A stretch of DNA of 15,242 nt from CAZRIE01 sp964600075 (GTDB lineage: Bacteria > Bacteroidota > Bacteroidia > Flavobacteriales > Flavobacteriaceae): the NCBI GenBank assembly GCA_964600075.1, contig CAZRIE010000101.1, positions 1 through 15,242 on the forward strand, given 5' to 3'. This document shows positions 6,875 through 15,203 of the stretch, piece after piece. The notes beneath the pieces were generated by a model. It did no database searches. It had not been told where the DNA came from and saw only the letters and a program-made list of their open reading frames with translations. The translations under genes were made by a program, and so were the position numbers. Position 1 is the first letter of the stretch. The number at the start of each line of letters is the position of its first letter.

Positions 6875-8356
6875 TTATTTGCTATTAGTAAATAGGCCCT
6901 TGTTTCCATTTTCCAAAAGGGGCATCAAACGGTTTACGACCTCGGGCCGTTCTACAGCGATGTTCTTTTTTTCTTCCAAATCGCCGGTATGGTCGTACAG
7001 TTCAACGACAGGTTGGTCTTGCCTATAATATTTGGTCAATCGGTATTCAGGGGTTCTGAGGGTCAGTCCGTTCTTAAAGTAGCCATAGGCCAAAGCCTCT
7101 TTTTGCATAGTTTCAGACTTCAGCAGCGGTACAAAACTCCGCCCATCTACAGTATGTTTCATTGAAATACCACAAAGTTCAAGCAACGAGGGGTAGATGT
7201 CGACACTTTCAACTATCGTTTCGATTTTTTGCTTTTGTCTGGCTATTTGTGGCGATTTGACAATCAGTGTGCTTTTTAGTGCGTTTTCGAACAGGGTATG
7301 TTTGCCCCAAATACGCTGATCGCCCAAATGCCAACCATGATCCCCCCAAATAACGATTATGGTATTTTCGTCTAGTCCTAAGGCCTTGAGTTCTAACAAT
7401 AGTTTTCCTATCTGCGTATCGATATAGCTAATTGAGGCCATATACCCGTGTTTTAATTTCTTTGCGTATGCATCGGAGACGGGTTGTTCTAAGGTAGCCT
7501 GTTCATCACCTAAAGCATATTGGTTGAATTCTCCGTTGTTATGAAGACTGGCCAAGTTTATATTTTCGGGAATGCCTCCGTTCTGAGATACCGAGATACT
7601 ATCACGATCATAAAGATCCCAGTATTTTTTTGGGGCATTGAAAGGCAAATGGGGCTTGAAGAATCCTACGCCCATAAAAAAGGGTTTCTCGTTGTCTTTG
7701 AGTTCTTTCAGTTTTGAAATAGCGAGCTTGGTTGTTAAACCGTCGGGATATCCTTCGTCATCTACATCACCGGCTTCATAAGGTTTGACTTGTTTTTTGA
7801 GACTTTGGCGATTTTCACCGTTGGCATATCCGAAGAAAGCGTTCCATCCGTTTTTCCATTTTCCGGGGTCGAAAAGTAATTCGTCCCAGCTGTGGGGTAG
7901 CTCACGTATATTCGAAGGTTCTTCTTCATATCCGTAAACGAGGCCATCTGCTGAATGGCTTATTTTTCCAATGCCGACCGTATGGTATCCTTCATTTCTA
8001 AATTGATGGATAAATGTTTCGGGAACCGATTTTTCGGGTTGCCCTGAGATCTCCAATTCGATGGCGCGATTGTTCAAGTGGATGGGTTTTGAGGGTCGCA
8101 TTCCAGTGAGCAGAGCATGTCGGGAAGCACCACATGTCGGTACCTGTACGTAATGATGGGTGAAAATAGATCCTGACTTGGCAAGCGCATCCATATTCGG
8201 GGATTTCACAAGAGAATTGCCGTATGCGCCCAATTCGGTACGCAGGTCGTCAACGGCGATAAAAAGAATATTGGGTCTTGCTTTTTCTTCAATAAGAGGT
8301 GTTGGTTCGGTCGAAAAACCGAAAATCAAAAACAAGGCGAAAAGGTATTTATACAT
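6875..8356 (-). CDS. secreted sulfatase, iduronate-2-sulfatase-like (S1 family)
   Basis: A 493-residue type I sulfatase that hydrolyses sulfate esters, probably on sulfated polysaccharide fragments in the periplasm or outside. A short signal peptide (MYKYLFALFLIFGFS) precedes the core. AVDDLR (34-39) provides the metal-binding Asp pair. Cys75 in CGASR (75-79) fits the C-x-P/A/S-x-R signature, so it should be converted to formylglycine. Further active-site residues are GIGKISH (128-134), the KPH motif (234-236), WGDHGWHLGD (337-346) and GKHTLFE (351-357). These spaced motifs match the iduronate-2-sulfatase-like branch (close to SulfAtlas S1_7, from memory). There is no lipobox. No glycoside hydrolase, SusC/SusD pair or sulfatase-maturing enzyme is nearby, so the substrate is not indicated. 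Gaps are 75 bp to the Nudix gene and 79 bp to ppgK. Confidence 0.93.
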   Translation of the reverse strand: MYKYLFALFLIFGFSTEPTPLIEEKARPNILFIAVDDLRTELGAYGNSLVKSPNMDALAKSGSIFTHHYVQVPTCGASRHALLTGMRPSKPIHLNNRAIELEISGQPEKSVPETFIHQFRNEGYHTVGIGKISHSADGLVYGYEEEPSNIRELPHSWDELLFDPGKWKNGWNAFFGYANGENRQSLKKQVKPYEAGDVDDEGYPDGLTTKLAISKLKELKDNEKPFFMGVGFFKPHLPFNAPKKYWDLYDRDSISVSQNGGIPENINLASLHNNGEFNQYALGDEQATLEQPVSDAYAKKLKHGYMASISYIDTQIGKLLLELKALGLDENTIIVIWGDHGWHLGDQRIWGKHTLFENALKSTLIVKSPQIARQKQKIETIVESVDIYPSLLELCGISMKHTVDGRSFVPLLKSETMQKEALAYGYFKNGLTLRTPEYRLTKYYRQDQPVVELYDHTGDLEEKKNIAVERPEVVNRLMPLLENGNKGLFTNSK

Positions 8357-8431
8357 GTTCGGAAAATTTAATTGAAAATGGTTGAAGATACTAAAAATGT
8401 TAGCCTTGTGCTGAAACAGGCAATCAAATGT

Positions 8432-9247
8432 CTAGTTTAGTTTTCCGTCTTTTTTGAGTACATCAAAAATCAGGGTATCCACTTCAGAAATTTTGTCCCT
8501 GTCGGCGTATTTTAGCCAAGCTATTTCGGTAATTTCCGAATCGGGAAGCAATTCGCCAGTATATTCGGCAGCGTAACAGTTCATACGTACCAAGACACCG
8601 GGTTTATGACCATCGGCCTGTGCTTCGAATATTCCAACAAAATCCATTGAAGATATATCGATCTCAACGCTCAACTCTTCCTTTATTTCACGATATAGCG
8701 CTTGGGCGTCGGTTTCACCTAATTCCCTTTTTCCACCGGGAATATGGTACTTCACCTTTCCCTTGTTGCGAGTGCTTAGAATACGACCATCTACAATATA
8801 GATCCATGCCAATTTATCGATGATGTTTCCGGAAGGTTCTATATAATAATCAATAGAGCTTAGGGAATGGTTCGGGTCTATGGTATCTAGAATCTTATCT
8901 ATGAATTTTCCGAAACCGGTCAAGGTGCCTAGTTTTTTATTTCGGCCCAGCGCACTTGATATGGTTTCATCGCGGTTACCGAATTTGTAACCTCCCCCTT
9001 TTATCCAAAGGGCGTTGAGCAAATGCTGCATCACTACATTACCCAATTGATCGATAGATATGGCGATTTTCAAAAGGTATTCCCCGATGCCTTTGATTCC
9101 TTTCGTAACGAAAGTATGTAGTAGCCCATAGATAAAGCCCAACGGTCCGGTAAGGAGAAGAAGAACGATAGAAATCAGAAAAAGTAGAAACCCGATAAAC
9201 GGATTCACTTTTTTGTCGGGTTTGTAGTTTCGTTCTTTGATGATCAT
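8432..9247 (-). CDS. Nudix hydrolase with an N-terminal membrane segment and unknown middle domain
   Basis: A 271-residue fusion. Residues 15-44 form a strongly hydrophobic segment (one long or two short helices, with a Gly-Pro break at 34-35). Residues about 54-133 form a distinct region with YKFGNRDETISSALGRNKK and a KILDTIDPNHSL end. I recall similar sequences as stand-alone small membrane proteins in Bacteroidota and possibly their phages, but cannot name the family. Residues about 134-267 are a Nudix domain, which cleaves nucleoside diphosphates linked to another group. The box is GGKRELGETDAQALYREIKE and continues EELSVEI (171-196). All key acids (E178, R186, E187, E190, E191) are present, but the usual Gly before the last hydrophobic position is Ser193. 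This would be a membrane-anchored hydrolase with its domain presumably in the cytoplasm. ftsE ends 42 bp upstream. Substrate unknown. Confidence 0.88.
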   Translation of the reverse strand: MIIKERNYKPDKKVNPFIGFLLFLISIVLLLLTGPLGFIYGLLHTFVTKGIKGIGEYLLKIAISIDQLGNVVMQHLLNALWIKGGGYKFGNRDETISSALGRNKKLGTLTGFGKFIDKILDTIDPNHSLSSIDYYIEPSGNIIDKLAWIYIVDGRILSTRNKGKVKYHIPGGKRELGETDAQALYREIKEELSVEIDISSMDFVGIFEAQADGHKPGVLVRMNCYAAEYTGELLPDSEITEIAWLKYADRDKISEVDTLIFDVLKKDGKLN

Positions 9248-9289
9248 TTTTCTGAAACCTTTTCAGGGAATGTGATGTATTGGGTTTTT

Positions 9290-9973
9290 CTAAACTGCCC
9301 GCTGTACTACTTCGAAAATTTTGTTGCCATCACACTTTAACGTTTTTGATGGATATTTCAAGATGAGGGCATAATCGTGCGTAGCCATTAAAATCGAACG
9401 ACCCGATTTGTGTATTTCTTGTAAGACTTTCATGACTTCTACACTGGTCTGGGGGTCTAGATTTCCAGTAGGCTCGTCCGCTAAAATAAGTTCGGGGTCG
9501 TTTAACAATGCTCGAGCTATGGCGACACGCTGTTGTTCCCCGCCCGAAAGCTGATGCGGAAACTTAAAACCTTTGGTCTTCATACCTACTTTACCAAGTA
9601 CTTCTTCAATCTTAAGGTTCATTTTGTGGCTGTCTTTCCATCCCGTGGCTTTTAACACAAAATATAGGTTGTTATTGATGTTCCTATCGGGGAGGAGTTT
9701 AAAATCTTGAAAGACAATGCCTATTTTTCGGCGTAGAAATGGAATATCTTTTTCACGGAGTTTAGTCAGATCGAAGCCCACGATGCTCCCAGTACCTTCC
9801 CGCAGAGGTAAATCACCATAAAGGGTTTTCATGAAGCTGCTTTTTCCGCTACCTGTTTTTCCTATTAAATATACGAATTCACCTTTTCGCACATCGAGGT
9901 TTACTTCGTTTAGTACCAAGCTTTCCTTCTGGAAAATGGCTGCTTCTTTTAGGTCTAAAATTGTTTCGGACAT
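9290..9973 (-). CDS. ftsE: ABC transporter ATPase, FtsE-like
   Basis: A 227-residue ATP-binding subunit of the FtsE/LolD/MacB type. In FtsEX the ATPase pairs with the membrane protein FtsX and controls peptidoglycan hydrolases at division. From the chosen Met: Walker A GKTGSGKS (38-45), Q-loop FQDFKLLPDR (88-97), signature LSGGEQQR (142-149), Walker B LILADEPTGNLD (162-173) and H-loop ATHD (197-200). LLPDRNI after the Q-loop is typical of FtsE. The frame extends upstream to an ATG at 10048, but those 25 extra residues (MVIGLLPIPPIDSI) are not part of the ABC fold, while MSETILDL at 9973 begins where the family normally begins. No ftsX is in the window, so the pairing is unproven and another ABC exporter role is possible. 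Confidence 0.9.
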   Translation of the reverse strand: MSETILDLKEAAIFQKESLVLNEVNLDVRKGEFVYLIGKTGSGKSSFMKTLYGDLPLREGTGSIVGFDLTKLREKDIPFLRRKIGIVFQDFKLLPDRNINNNLYFVLKATGWKDSHKMNLKIEEVLGKVGMKTKGFKFPHQLSGGEQQRVAIARALLNDPELILADEPTGNLDPQTSVEVMKVLQEIHKSGRSILMATHDYALILKYPSKTLKCDGNKIFEVVQRAV

Positions 9974-10162
9974 TTTGCTTGACGGGTTAATGAACAAGTG
10001 ATTTAGTATTGAATCAATTGGTGGTATCGGCAATAACCCAATAACCAATAAGTAGTAATCAATAATTCATCCGTTTGTTGATATAAAAGTAATAAGTTCC
10101 AAGGGAACTAGATGATGGGTTTTGTAAAATCTTTTTCTTTGGTAGCGTATAATTTCAAAGGG

Positions 10163-10175
10163 CAAATATACTTTG
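10163..10175. promoter_or_regulatory. possible overlapping divergent promoter elements between ftsE and the TPR gene
   Basis: The near-palindrome CAAATATACTTTG lies in the 251-bp divergent gap. On the minus strand, 10170-10163 reads TATATTTG, an exact match to the Bacteroidota -7 element TAnnTTTG. On the plus strand TACTTTG is one base short of it, with a TTG 25 bp upstream at 10139-10141, a spacing longer than the usual 19 or so. No clean -33 TTG is present for the minus direction. The remainder of 9974-10224 is AT-rich with no other clear element. Confidence 0.35.
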
Positions 10176-10224
10176 GAACAATATTCGCCGTTATTAAAAT
10201 TAATAATAAGGTTAGTAGAACACT

Positions 10225-13200
10225 ATGCTAAAAAAAATCACCGCTTTTCTCCCCGTTTTCTTGGGGATGGTCGCTTTAGGGATATCACAAGAGACCAAAA
10301 TCTACACCCACGCACAGAAAGAATACCAAGACGCTCTGGCCTTGTACAATAACGAACAGTACCAGGCAGCGCAGACCATTTTCTCCAAGGTAAAGCAAAG
10401 AACCGATAACCTTGAAACCCAAGCGAACAGTGTGTATTACGAGGCCAACGCTGCTGTTCGATTGAACCAATTGGGAGCGGATCGCTTGATGGAGGATTTT
10501 GTGGCCAATTACCCGACTTCCACTAAACGGAATTCCGCTTATGCCGATGTGGCCGAATACTATTTCGAGACCGGAAAATATCCGTATGCGCTGAAATGGT
10601 ACAATAAGGTAGATCAAGGGGCGCTTTCCCGAAAGGAAATGGACAAGTTCAACTTCAATTATGGCTATTCACTATTTTCCTCCAAAAAACAAAAAGAGGC
10701 GGAGCGCTATCTGCAAAAAGTTGAAAATTCGCCTGTATACGGTTCACAGGCCAAGTACTATCAGGGCTATATTGCATACCAGCAAAACGATTACGATACG
10801 GCCAATCAGCGTTTTGACGAAATCAACGACCCAGAGATCCTTGAAGAAAAAATGGACTACTATCAGGCCGACATGAATTTCAAGCTGGGGAAATTCGAAC
10901 AAGCCATTGCATTGGCCAAAAAGCAGATGGCGAAGGGCAACCGAAAGGAAAAGTCCGAGCTCAGTAAAATTATCGGCGAGAGTTATTTTAATCTGGAACA
11001 GTATGCCAATGCCATTCCCTATTTGGAAGATTACAAAGGAAAAAAAGGTAAGTGGAGCAATACGGATTATTATTTGCTCGGATATTCCTATTACAAGCAG
11101 GGCGATTTCGCAAATGCGATACAGCAATTCAATAAGATTATAGATGGTACGAATAGTGTTTCGCAGAATGCCTATTACCATTTGGCGGAATGTTATCTGA
11201 AACTGGATAAAAAGCAGGAAGCACTGAACGCCTTTCGGAATGCTTCCCAAATGGACTTTTCCCAAGAAATTCAAAAGGATGCCTATTTGAACTACGCCCG
11301 TTTGAGCTACGAAATCGGAAATCCTTATGAGCCCGTTCCCAAAGTACTCTCCGATTATTTGGCAACATACCCTAACAGTGCGAATACCCAAGAAATGCAA
11401 AATCTTTTGGTAGATTCTTATATCACCTCAAAGAACTTCAAGGGCGCTATGGAACTGCTTGAAAAGAACCGAGATTTCGCAAGCAAGGCGACGTATCAAA
11501 AAGTGGCCTACTATCTCGGTATTGAACTTTTTATGAACGGAGAGTATGCCGAGGCTTCCGAAAACTTTAAAAAATCTCTTGGTAATGCGGAAGATGCCTT
11601 TTTCAAGGCACGAGCCAGCTATTGGAAAGCAGAATCCGAGTATCTATTGAACCGTTATGATGTGGCTTTGGTCGATTATATTCAGTTTCAACAGAATCCG
11701 ACGGCCAAGTCCACCGAAGAATATAAAGAACTCGAATACAATTTGGCCTATACCTATTTCAAGTTGAAAGATTATTCCAATGCCATTTCCTATTTCGGCA
11801 ATTTTACCGGTTCGGGTACCGACGACACCCAGAAGCTATATGATGGCTATTTACGCTTGGGCGATAGCTATTTCGTGACGCGTAAATACTGGCCTGCCAT
11901 TGAGACCTATAACAAGGCACTTGCGTTGTCCGGCCCAGAAAAAGATTATGCAGCTTTTCAAAAGGCCCTGAGCTATGGTTTTGTAGATAGGCGCGATACC
12001 AAAATTGAAGAGTTGCGCACTTTCGTTTCGGCCTACCCAAAATCGACCTTGAAAGACGACGCCCTTTTTGAATTGGCGAACACATTAATTTCGGCTGGTC
12101 AAGAACAGCAAGGTCTTCAGGCCTACGACCGTCTAATTACCGAATATCGAGGTAGTTCGTTAGTGCCTCAAGCCATGATGCGTCAAGGTCTGGTGCACTA
12201 CAATTCTAACGGAAATGAACAGGCTTTGGGTAAATTTAAGTCGGTAGTGCGTGATTTTCCCAATACTCAAGAAGCCATTCAGGCCGTTTCCACCGCGAAA
12301 TTGATCTATGTCGATTTGGGCCGTGTCGACGAATATGCCGAGTGGGTACAAGGTATCGATTTCGTAGAAGTGACCGATAGCGAACTTGACAATGCTACCT
12401 TCGAATCTGCCGACAAACAAAACCTGGAAGGCAAAAAAGAGGCTGCTATCAAAGGCTACGAAAAGTATGTTAAGCAGTTTCCTAACGGATTGAATGCGGT
12501 TAAGGCCAATTTTAATTTGGCACAGCTCTATTTCGCCAAGGACCAAAAAGAGAAAGCCCTACCGAATTATAAATTTGTAGCCGACAAGTCGGGTAGCGAA
12601 TATGCCGAGCAAGCATTGACACGAGTCTGTGAAATCTATATCGGTTCTAGCGATTATGCGGCTGCACTTCCATATCTGGAGCACCTAGAAAATCAGGCGG
12701 ATATTCAGCAGAATCGCACTTTTGCACAATCGAACTTGATGAAAGGCTATTACCAGGAAAAGAATTATGCACAAACCTTGGCCTATGCCGATAAGGTATT
12801 GGCCACCCCGACCATTGATAATCGAATAAAAAGTGATGCTCAAATTATGATTGCCCGTTCGGCCATTGCCACTGGTGATCAGGCAAAAGCAGAAGGTGCT
12901 TATAGCGATGTGTTAAAAATCGCATCAGGAGGAACAGCGGCCGAAGCGTTGTACTATGATGCGTACTTTAAAAGCAAGGCTCAAGATTATGAGACATCGA
13001 ACGCATCGGTTCAAAAATTGGCCAAAGATTACTCCAGCTATAAAGAATGGGGCGGAAAGGGACTCATCGTTATGGCAAAAAACTTTTATGCATTGGGTGA
13101 TGCTTATCAAGCCACTTATATTTTAGACAGTGTTATTTCAAATTTTAGTCAGTATGATGAAATCGTCGCCGAGGCTCAGGGAGAGCTTTCAATTATCAAG

Positions 13201-13248
13201 GCGAAGGAAGCACAGAGCAATTCGTCGGTGCGGACAGATGGAAATTAG
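10225..13248 (+). CDS. exported large TPR-repeat protein
   Basis: A 1007-residue protein with a Sec signal peptide (MLKKITAFLPVFLGMVALGI, likely cleaved after Ser21, mature Gln22). The rest is almost wholly tetratricopeptide-type helical hairpins, recognisable by recurring units with the pattern Y-x-x-G-x-A-x-x-Y/F and a Pro-ended second helix, for example ALALYNNEQYQAAQTIFSKV (38-57), then YFETGKYPYALKWY and YYKQGDFANAIQQFNKI. TPR solenoids bind partner proteins; this one should lie in the periplasm, perhaps tethered to the outer-membrane barrel encoded 78 bp downstream. It has no catalytic domain and no lipobox. Large TPR proteins next to TonB-receptor-like barrels are, as I recall, common in flavobacteria, but I know no assigned function. 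The ORF is intact; the ATG at 10225 gives a good signal peptide start. Confidence 0.92.
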   Translation: MLKKITAFLPVFLGMVALGISQETKIYTHAQKEYQDALALYNNEQYQAAQTIFSKVKQRTDNLETQANSVYYEANAAVRLNQLGADRLMEDFVANYPTSTKRNSAYADVAEYYFETGKYPYALKWYNKVDQGALSRKEMDKFNFNYGYSLFSSKKQKEAERYLQKVENSPVYGSQAKYYQGYIAYQQNDYDTANQRFDEINDPEILEEKMDYYQADMNFKLGKFEQAIALAKKQMAKGNRKEKSELSKIIGESYFNLEQYANAIPYLEDYKGKKGKWSNTDYYLLGYSYYKQGDFANAIQQFNKIIDGTNSVSQNAYYHLAECYLKLDKKQEALNAFRNASQMDFSQEIQKDAYLNYARLSYEIGNPYEPVPKVLSDYLATYPNSANTQEMQNLLVDSYITSKNFKGAMELLEKNRDFASKATYQKVAYYLGIELFMNGEYAEASENFKKSLGNAEDAFFKARASYWKAESEYLLNRYDVALVDYIQFQQNPTAKSTEEYKELEYNLAYTYFKLKDYSNAISYFGNFTGSGTDDTQKLYDGYLRLGDSYFVTRKYWPAIETYNKALALSGPEKDYAAFQKALSYGFVDRRDTKIEELRTFVSAYPKSTLKDDALFELANTLISAGQEQQGLQAYDRLITEYRGSSLVPQAMMRQGLVHYNSNGNEQALGKFKSVVRDFPNTQEAIQAVSTAKLIYVDLGRVDEYAEWVQGIDFVEVTDSELDNATFESADKQNLEGKKEAAIKGYEKYVKQFPNGLNAVKANFNLAQLYFAKDQKEKALPNYKFVADKSGSEYAEQALTRVCEIYIGSSDYAAALPYLEHLENQADIQQNRTFAQSNLMKGYYQEKNYAQTLAYADKVLATPTIDNRIKSDAQIMIARSAIATGDQAKAEGAYSDVLKIASGGTAAEALYYDAYFKSKAQDYETSNASVQKLAKDYSSYKEWGGKGLIVMAKNFYALGDAYQATYILDSVISNFSQYDEIVAEAQGELSIIKAKEAQSNSSVRTDGN

Positions 13249-13326
13249 AAAAAGAAGATAAAAGAGTAAGGAATAAAGAGGAAGACAAAATTCCGGAACA
13301 AATTATCATAGCAAAAAGAACACAGA

Positions 13327-15081
13327 ATGCACAAATACATAAAATTTATTTTAATCTTGATTTTGGGCTCTTCACAAATAGTGATTGCTCAAGAAGATGA
13401 AGATGACGATATCGGTACGGAGATTGTAACAGTTACCAAAGCATATACGCCGACGATTTCCGATGCTTTTAAGATTAAGTCAATGCCGAACCTGAATGAC
13501 TCTATCGTGCTTCAGAAGAAGAAAATCGAATACAGTATTTTTTCGGTTCCGGTGGCATCGACATTTACACCAGCTAAGGGTCAGGCGTCTAAGGTCAAAA
13601 AAACACCACCGCCTGTTTTGTATAATTCGTACGCTTCGGCGGGTGGCGGTAATCCTGCCAACGTAATCGCCAAATTTTATACCAGTAGAACAATTGACCG
13701 GGAGTCTGGCTACACAGTGGGCTTGGATCACAATTCTTCTGCAGGTGATATTGACGGGACTGCTTTGGATAATGTTTATTCGAATTCAAAATTAGATGCC
13801 TCCTATAAAAAAAGGGATAGGGACTTTGATTGGGGCTTCGATGTCGGCGGTCAACATCAATTGTATAATTGGTACGGCATTCCTGATGGCGTTTTCACCG
13901 AAGAGATCGTAAACTCTATTGAAGAACGTCAAAATTATTTTATGGCCGAAGCCGGTGCACATATCAATGTTGAGGATTCTTATTTTGAAAATGCAAAATT
14001 AGAATATCGTCGCTTTTGGGATGCTGTGAAATCAGGAGAAAATAGGGTTGTTTTTAATACGGACTTTACTTTCCCCGTGGCCGATGAGTCATTTGGTATC
14101 GGTGCTAATGTTGATTTTGTAAACGGAAGTTTTAAAAATTCGAGCCTGAACAATGTCACCGATACCCCTGAGATCAAATACAGCAACCTGCAAGTAGGCC
14201 TCAATCCTAGCCTTACAATGTTAGGCGACGATTTTTCGTTGAATTTGGGCGTGAAACTCGTATACGGTATGGATATCGAAAATAGTGACAGTAATTTTTA
14301 TATCTACCCTGCGGTTACGGCATCCTACCGACTGCTTGATGAAATGGCCATTGCTTATGGTGGGATAGAAGGAGATTTGAAACAAAACTCGTATTACGGA
14401 TTTGTTGAGGACAATCCTTATGTATCGCCCACTTTGACGATACTTCCGACAGATAAACAGTATGATGGTTACGTTGGTCTGAAAGGGCAATTACTGCCCA
14501 ATTTGAGTTATAACGTGAAAGCTTCCTACACTGCGGAAAACCGAAGGCCTCTGTTCAAATTAAATCCGCAGAATACGGCGAGAACTGATGATAAGGGCTA
14601 TTACTATGGCAATTCGTTCGAAGTATTCTATGATGATATTAAAACGATAGGCGTGTTCGGCGAATTAAACGTCGATGTGAATCGGAATTTTACCTTGGGA
14701 ATCAATGCCGAATACTTTAATTATAATACGGAAACCGATAACCCTGCATGGAACCTGCCCGAATTTACCGGAACATTGTTTATGGATTATCAGATAGACG
14801 AGAAATGGTACGCCGGCGCGAATCTTTTCTTTATTGGAAGTCGCGAAGACGTAGCGACTATTGCCAATGGAAGTGGAGACCCCTCAACTTTTGATGCTAC
14901 AATCATAGCACTGGATTCGTACTTCGATGCCAATGCGCATATTGGCTACCGGTGGAACAAACAACTATCCATTTTCTTAAAAGCAGCCAATATTGCGAAC
15001 AACAACTACCAACGCTGGGCAAATTACCCTGTTCAAGGGCTGCAGATTTTAGGGGGATTGACCTATAAATTCGATTTTTAA
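13327..15081 (+). CDS. outer-membrane beta-barrel protein, TonB-dependent-receptor-like
   Basis: A 584-residue outer-membrane protein. The signal peptide MHKYIKFILILILGSSQIVI is cleaved after Ala21, leaving a mature acidic N-terminus (QEDEDDDIG). The IGTEIVTVTKAYTPTISDAF segment (29-48) resembles the TonB-box/plug entry of receptors, but only about 60 more residues, with a KKTPPP linker, precede the barrel, so a full plug of about 130 residues does not fit. From about residue 100 onward, alternating aromatic and polar strands dominate, with YRWNKQLSIFLKAANIANNN near the end and a terminal Phe (LTYKFDF), the usual barrel assembly signal. It is co-directional with the TPR gene, and the 78-bp gap has no terminator, so one operon is likely. 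Its role could be transport or envelope assembly; the sequence does not decide. Confidence 0.88.
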   Translation: MHKYIKFILILILGSSQIVIAQEDEDDDIGTEIVTVTKAYTPTISDAFKIKSMPNLNDSIVLQKKKIEYSIFSVPVASTFTPAKGQASKVKKTPPPVLYNSYASAGGGNPANVIAKFYTSRTIDRESGYTVGLDHNSSAGDIDGTALDNVYSNSKLDASYKKRDRDFDWGFDVGGQHQLYNWYGIPDGVFTEEIVNSIEERQNYFMAEAGAHINVEDSYFENAKLEYRRFWDAVKSGENRVVFNTDFTFPVADESFGIGANVDFVNGSFKNSSLNNVTDTPEIKYSNLQVGLNPSLTMLGDDFSLNLGVKLVYGMDIENSDSNFYIYPAVTASYRLLDEMAIAYGGIEGDLKQNSYYGFVEDNPYVSPTLTILPTDKQYDGYVGLKGQLLPNLSYNVKASYTAENRRPLFKLNPQNTARTDDKGYYYGNSFEVFYDDIKTIGVFGELNVDVNRNFTLGINAEYFNYNTETDNPAWNLPEFTGTLFMDYQIDEKWYAGANLFFIGSREDVATIANGSGDPSTFDATIIALDSYFDANAHIGYRWNKQLSIFLKAANIANNNYQRWANYPVQGLQILGGLTYKFDF

Positions 15082-15101
15082 GAGTGAAGATAATTTCAGG
15101 T

Positions 15102-15121
15102 GGTTCGTTGAACCGATTTTT
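15102..15121 (+). terminator. weak hairpin terminator after the barrel gene
   Basis: Inverted repeat GGTTC (15102-15106) / GAACC (15110-15114) with a 3-base loop, followed by GATTTTT. It sits 20 bp after the stop codon. The stem is only 5 bp and the T run short, so termination may be partial. Confidence 0.4.
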
Positions 15122-15164
15122 ACGGCACTCGTCTATACGAGCCTACGATTTATTGGAAATTCTT

Positions 15165-15172
15165 TATTTTTG
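15165..15172 (+). promoter_or_regulatory. TAnnTTTG-type -7 promoter element
   Basis: TATTTTTG followed by C matches the flavobacterial -7 consensus exactly and lies 32 bp upstream of the next ATG at 15204. No well-placed -33 TTG is visible; the nearest TTG, at 15154, is too close. Confidence 0.45.
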
Positions 15173-15203
15173 CACTAATTGCTTAAAGGAAAATTTGATT
15201 GCT

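Noticed and set aside
9252..9266. Small inverted repeat CTGAAA/TTTCAG between ftsE and the Nudix gene as a terminator
   Set aside because: On the transcribed (minus) strand it is followed by A residues, not T, and the stem is only 6 bp.
9974..10048. N-terminal 25-residue extension of the FtsE-like protein
   Set aside because: No ABC-fold sequence; the Met at 9973 matches the usual family start.
10744..11400. 218-codon open frame antisense to the TPR gene
   Set aside because: A shadow produced by the repetitive composition of the TPR coding strand; no start context or domain.
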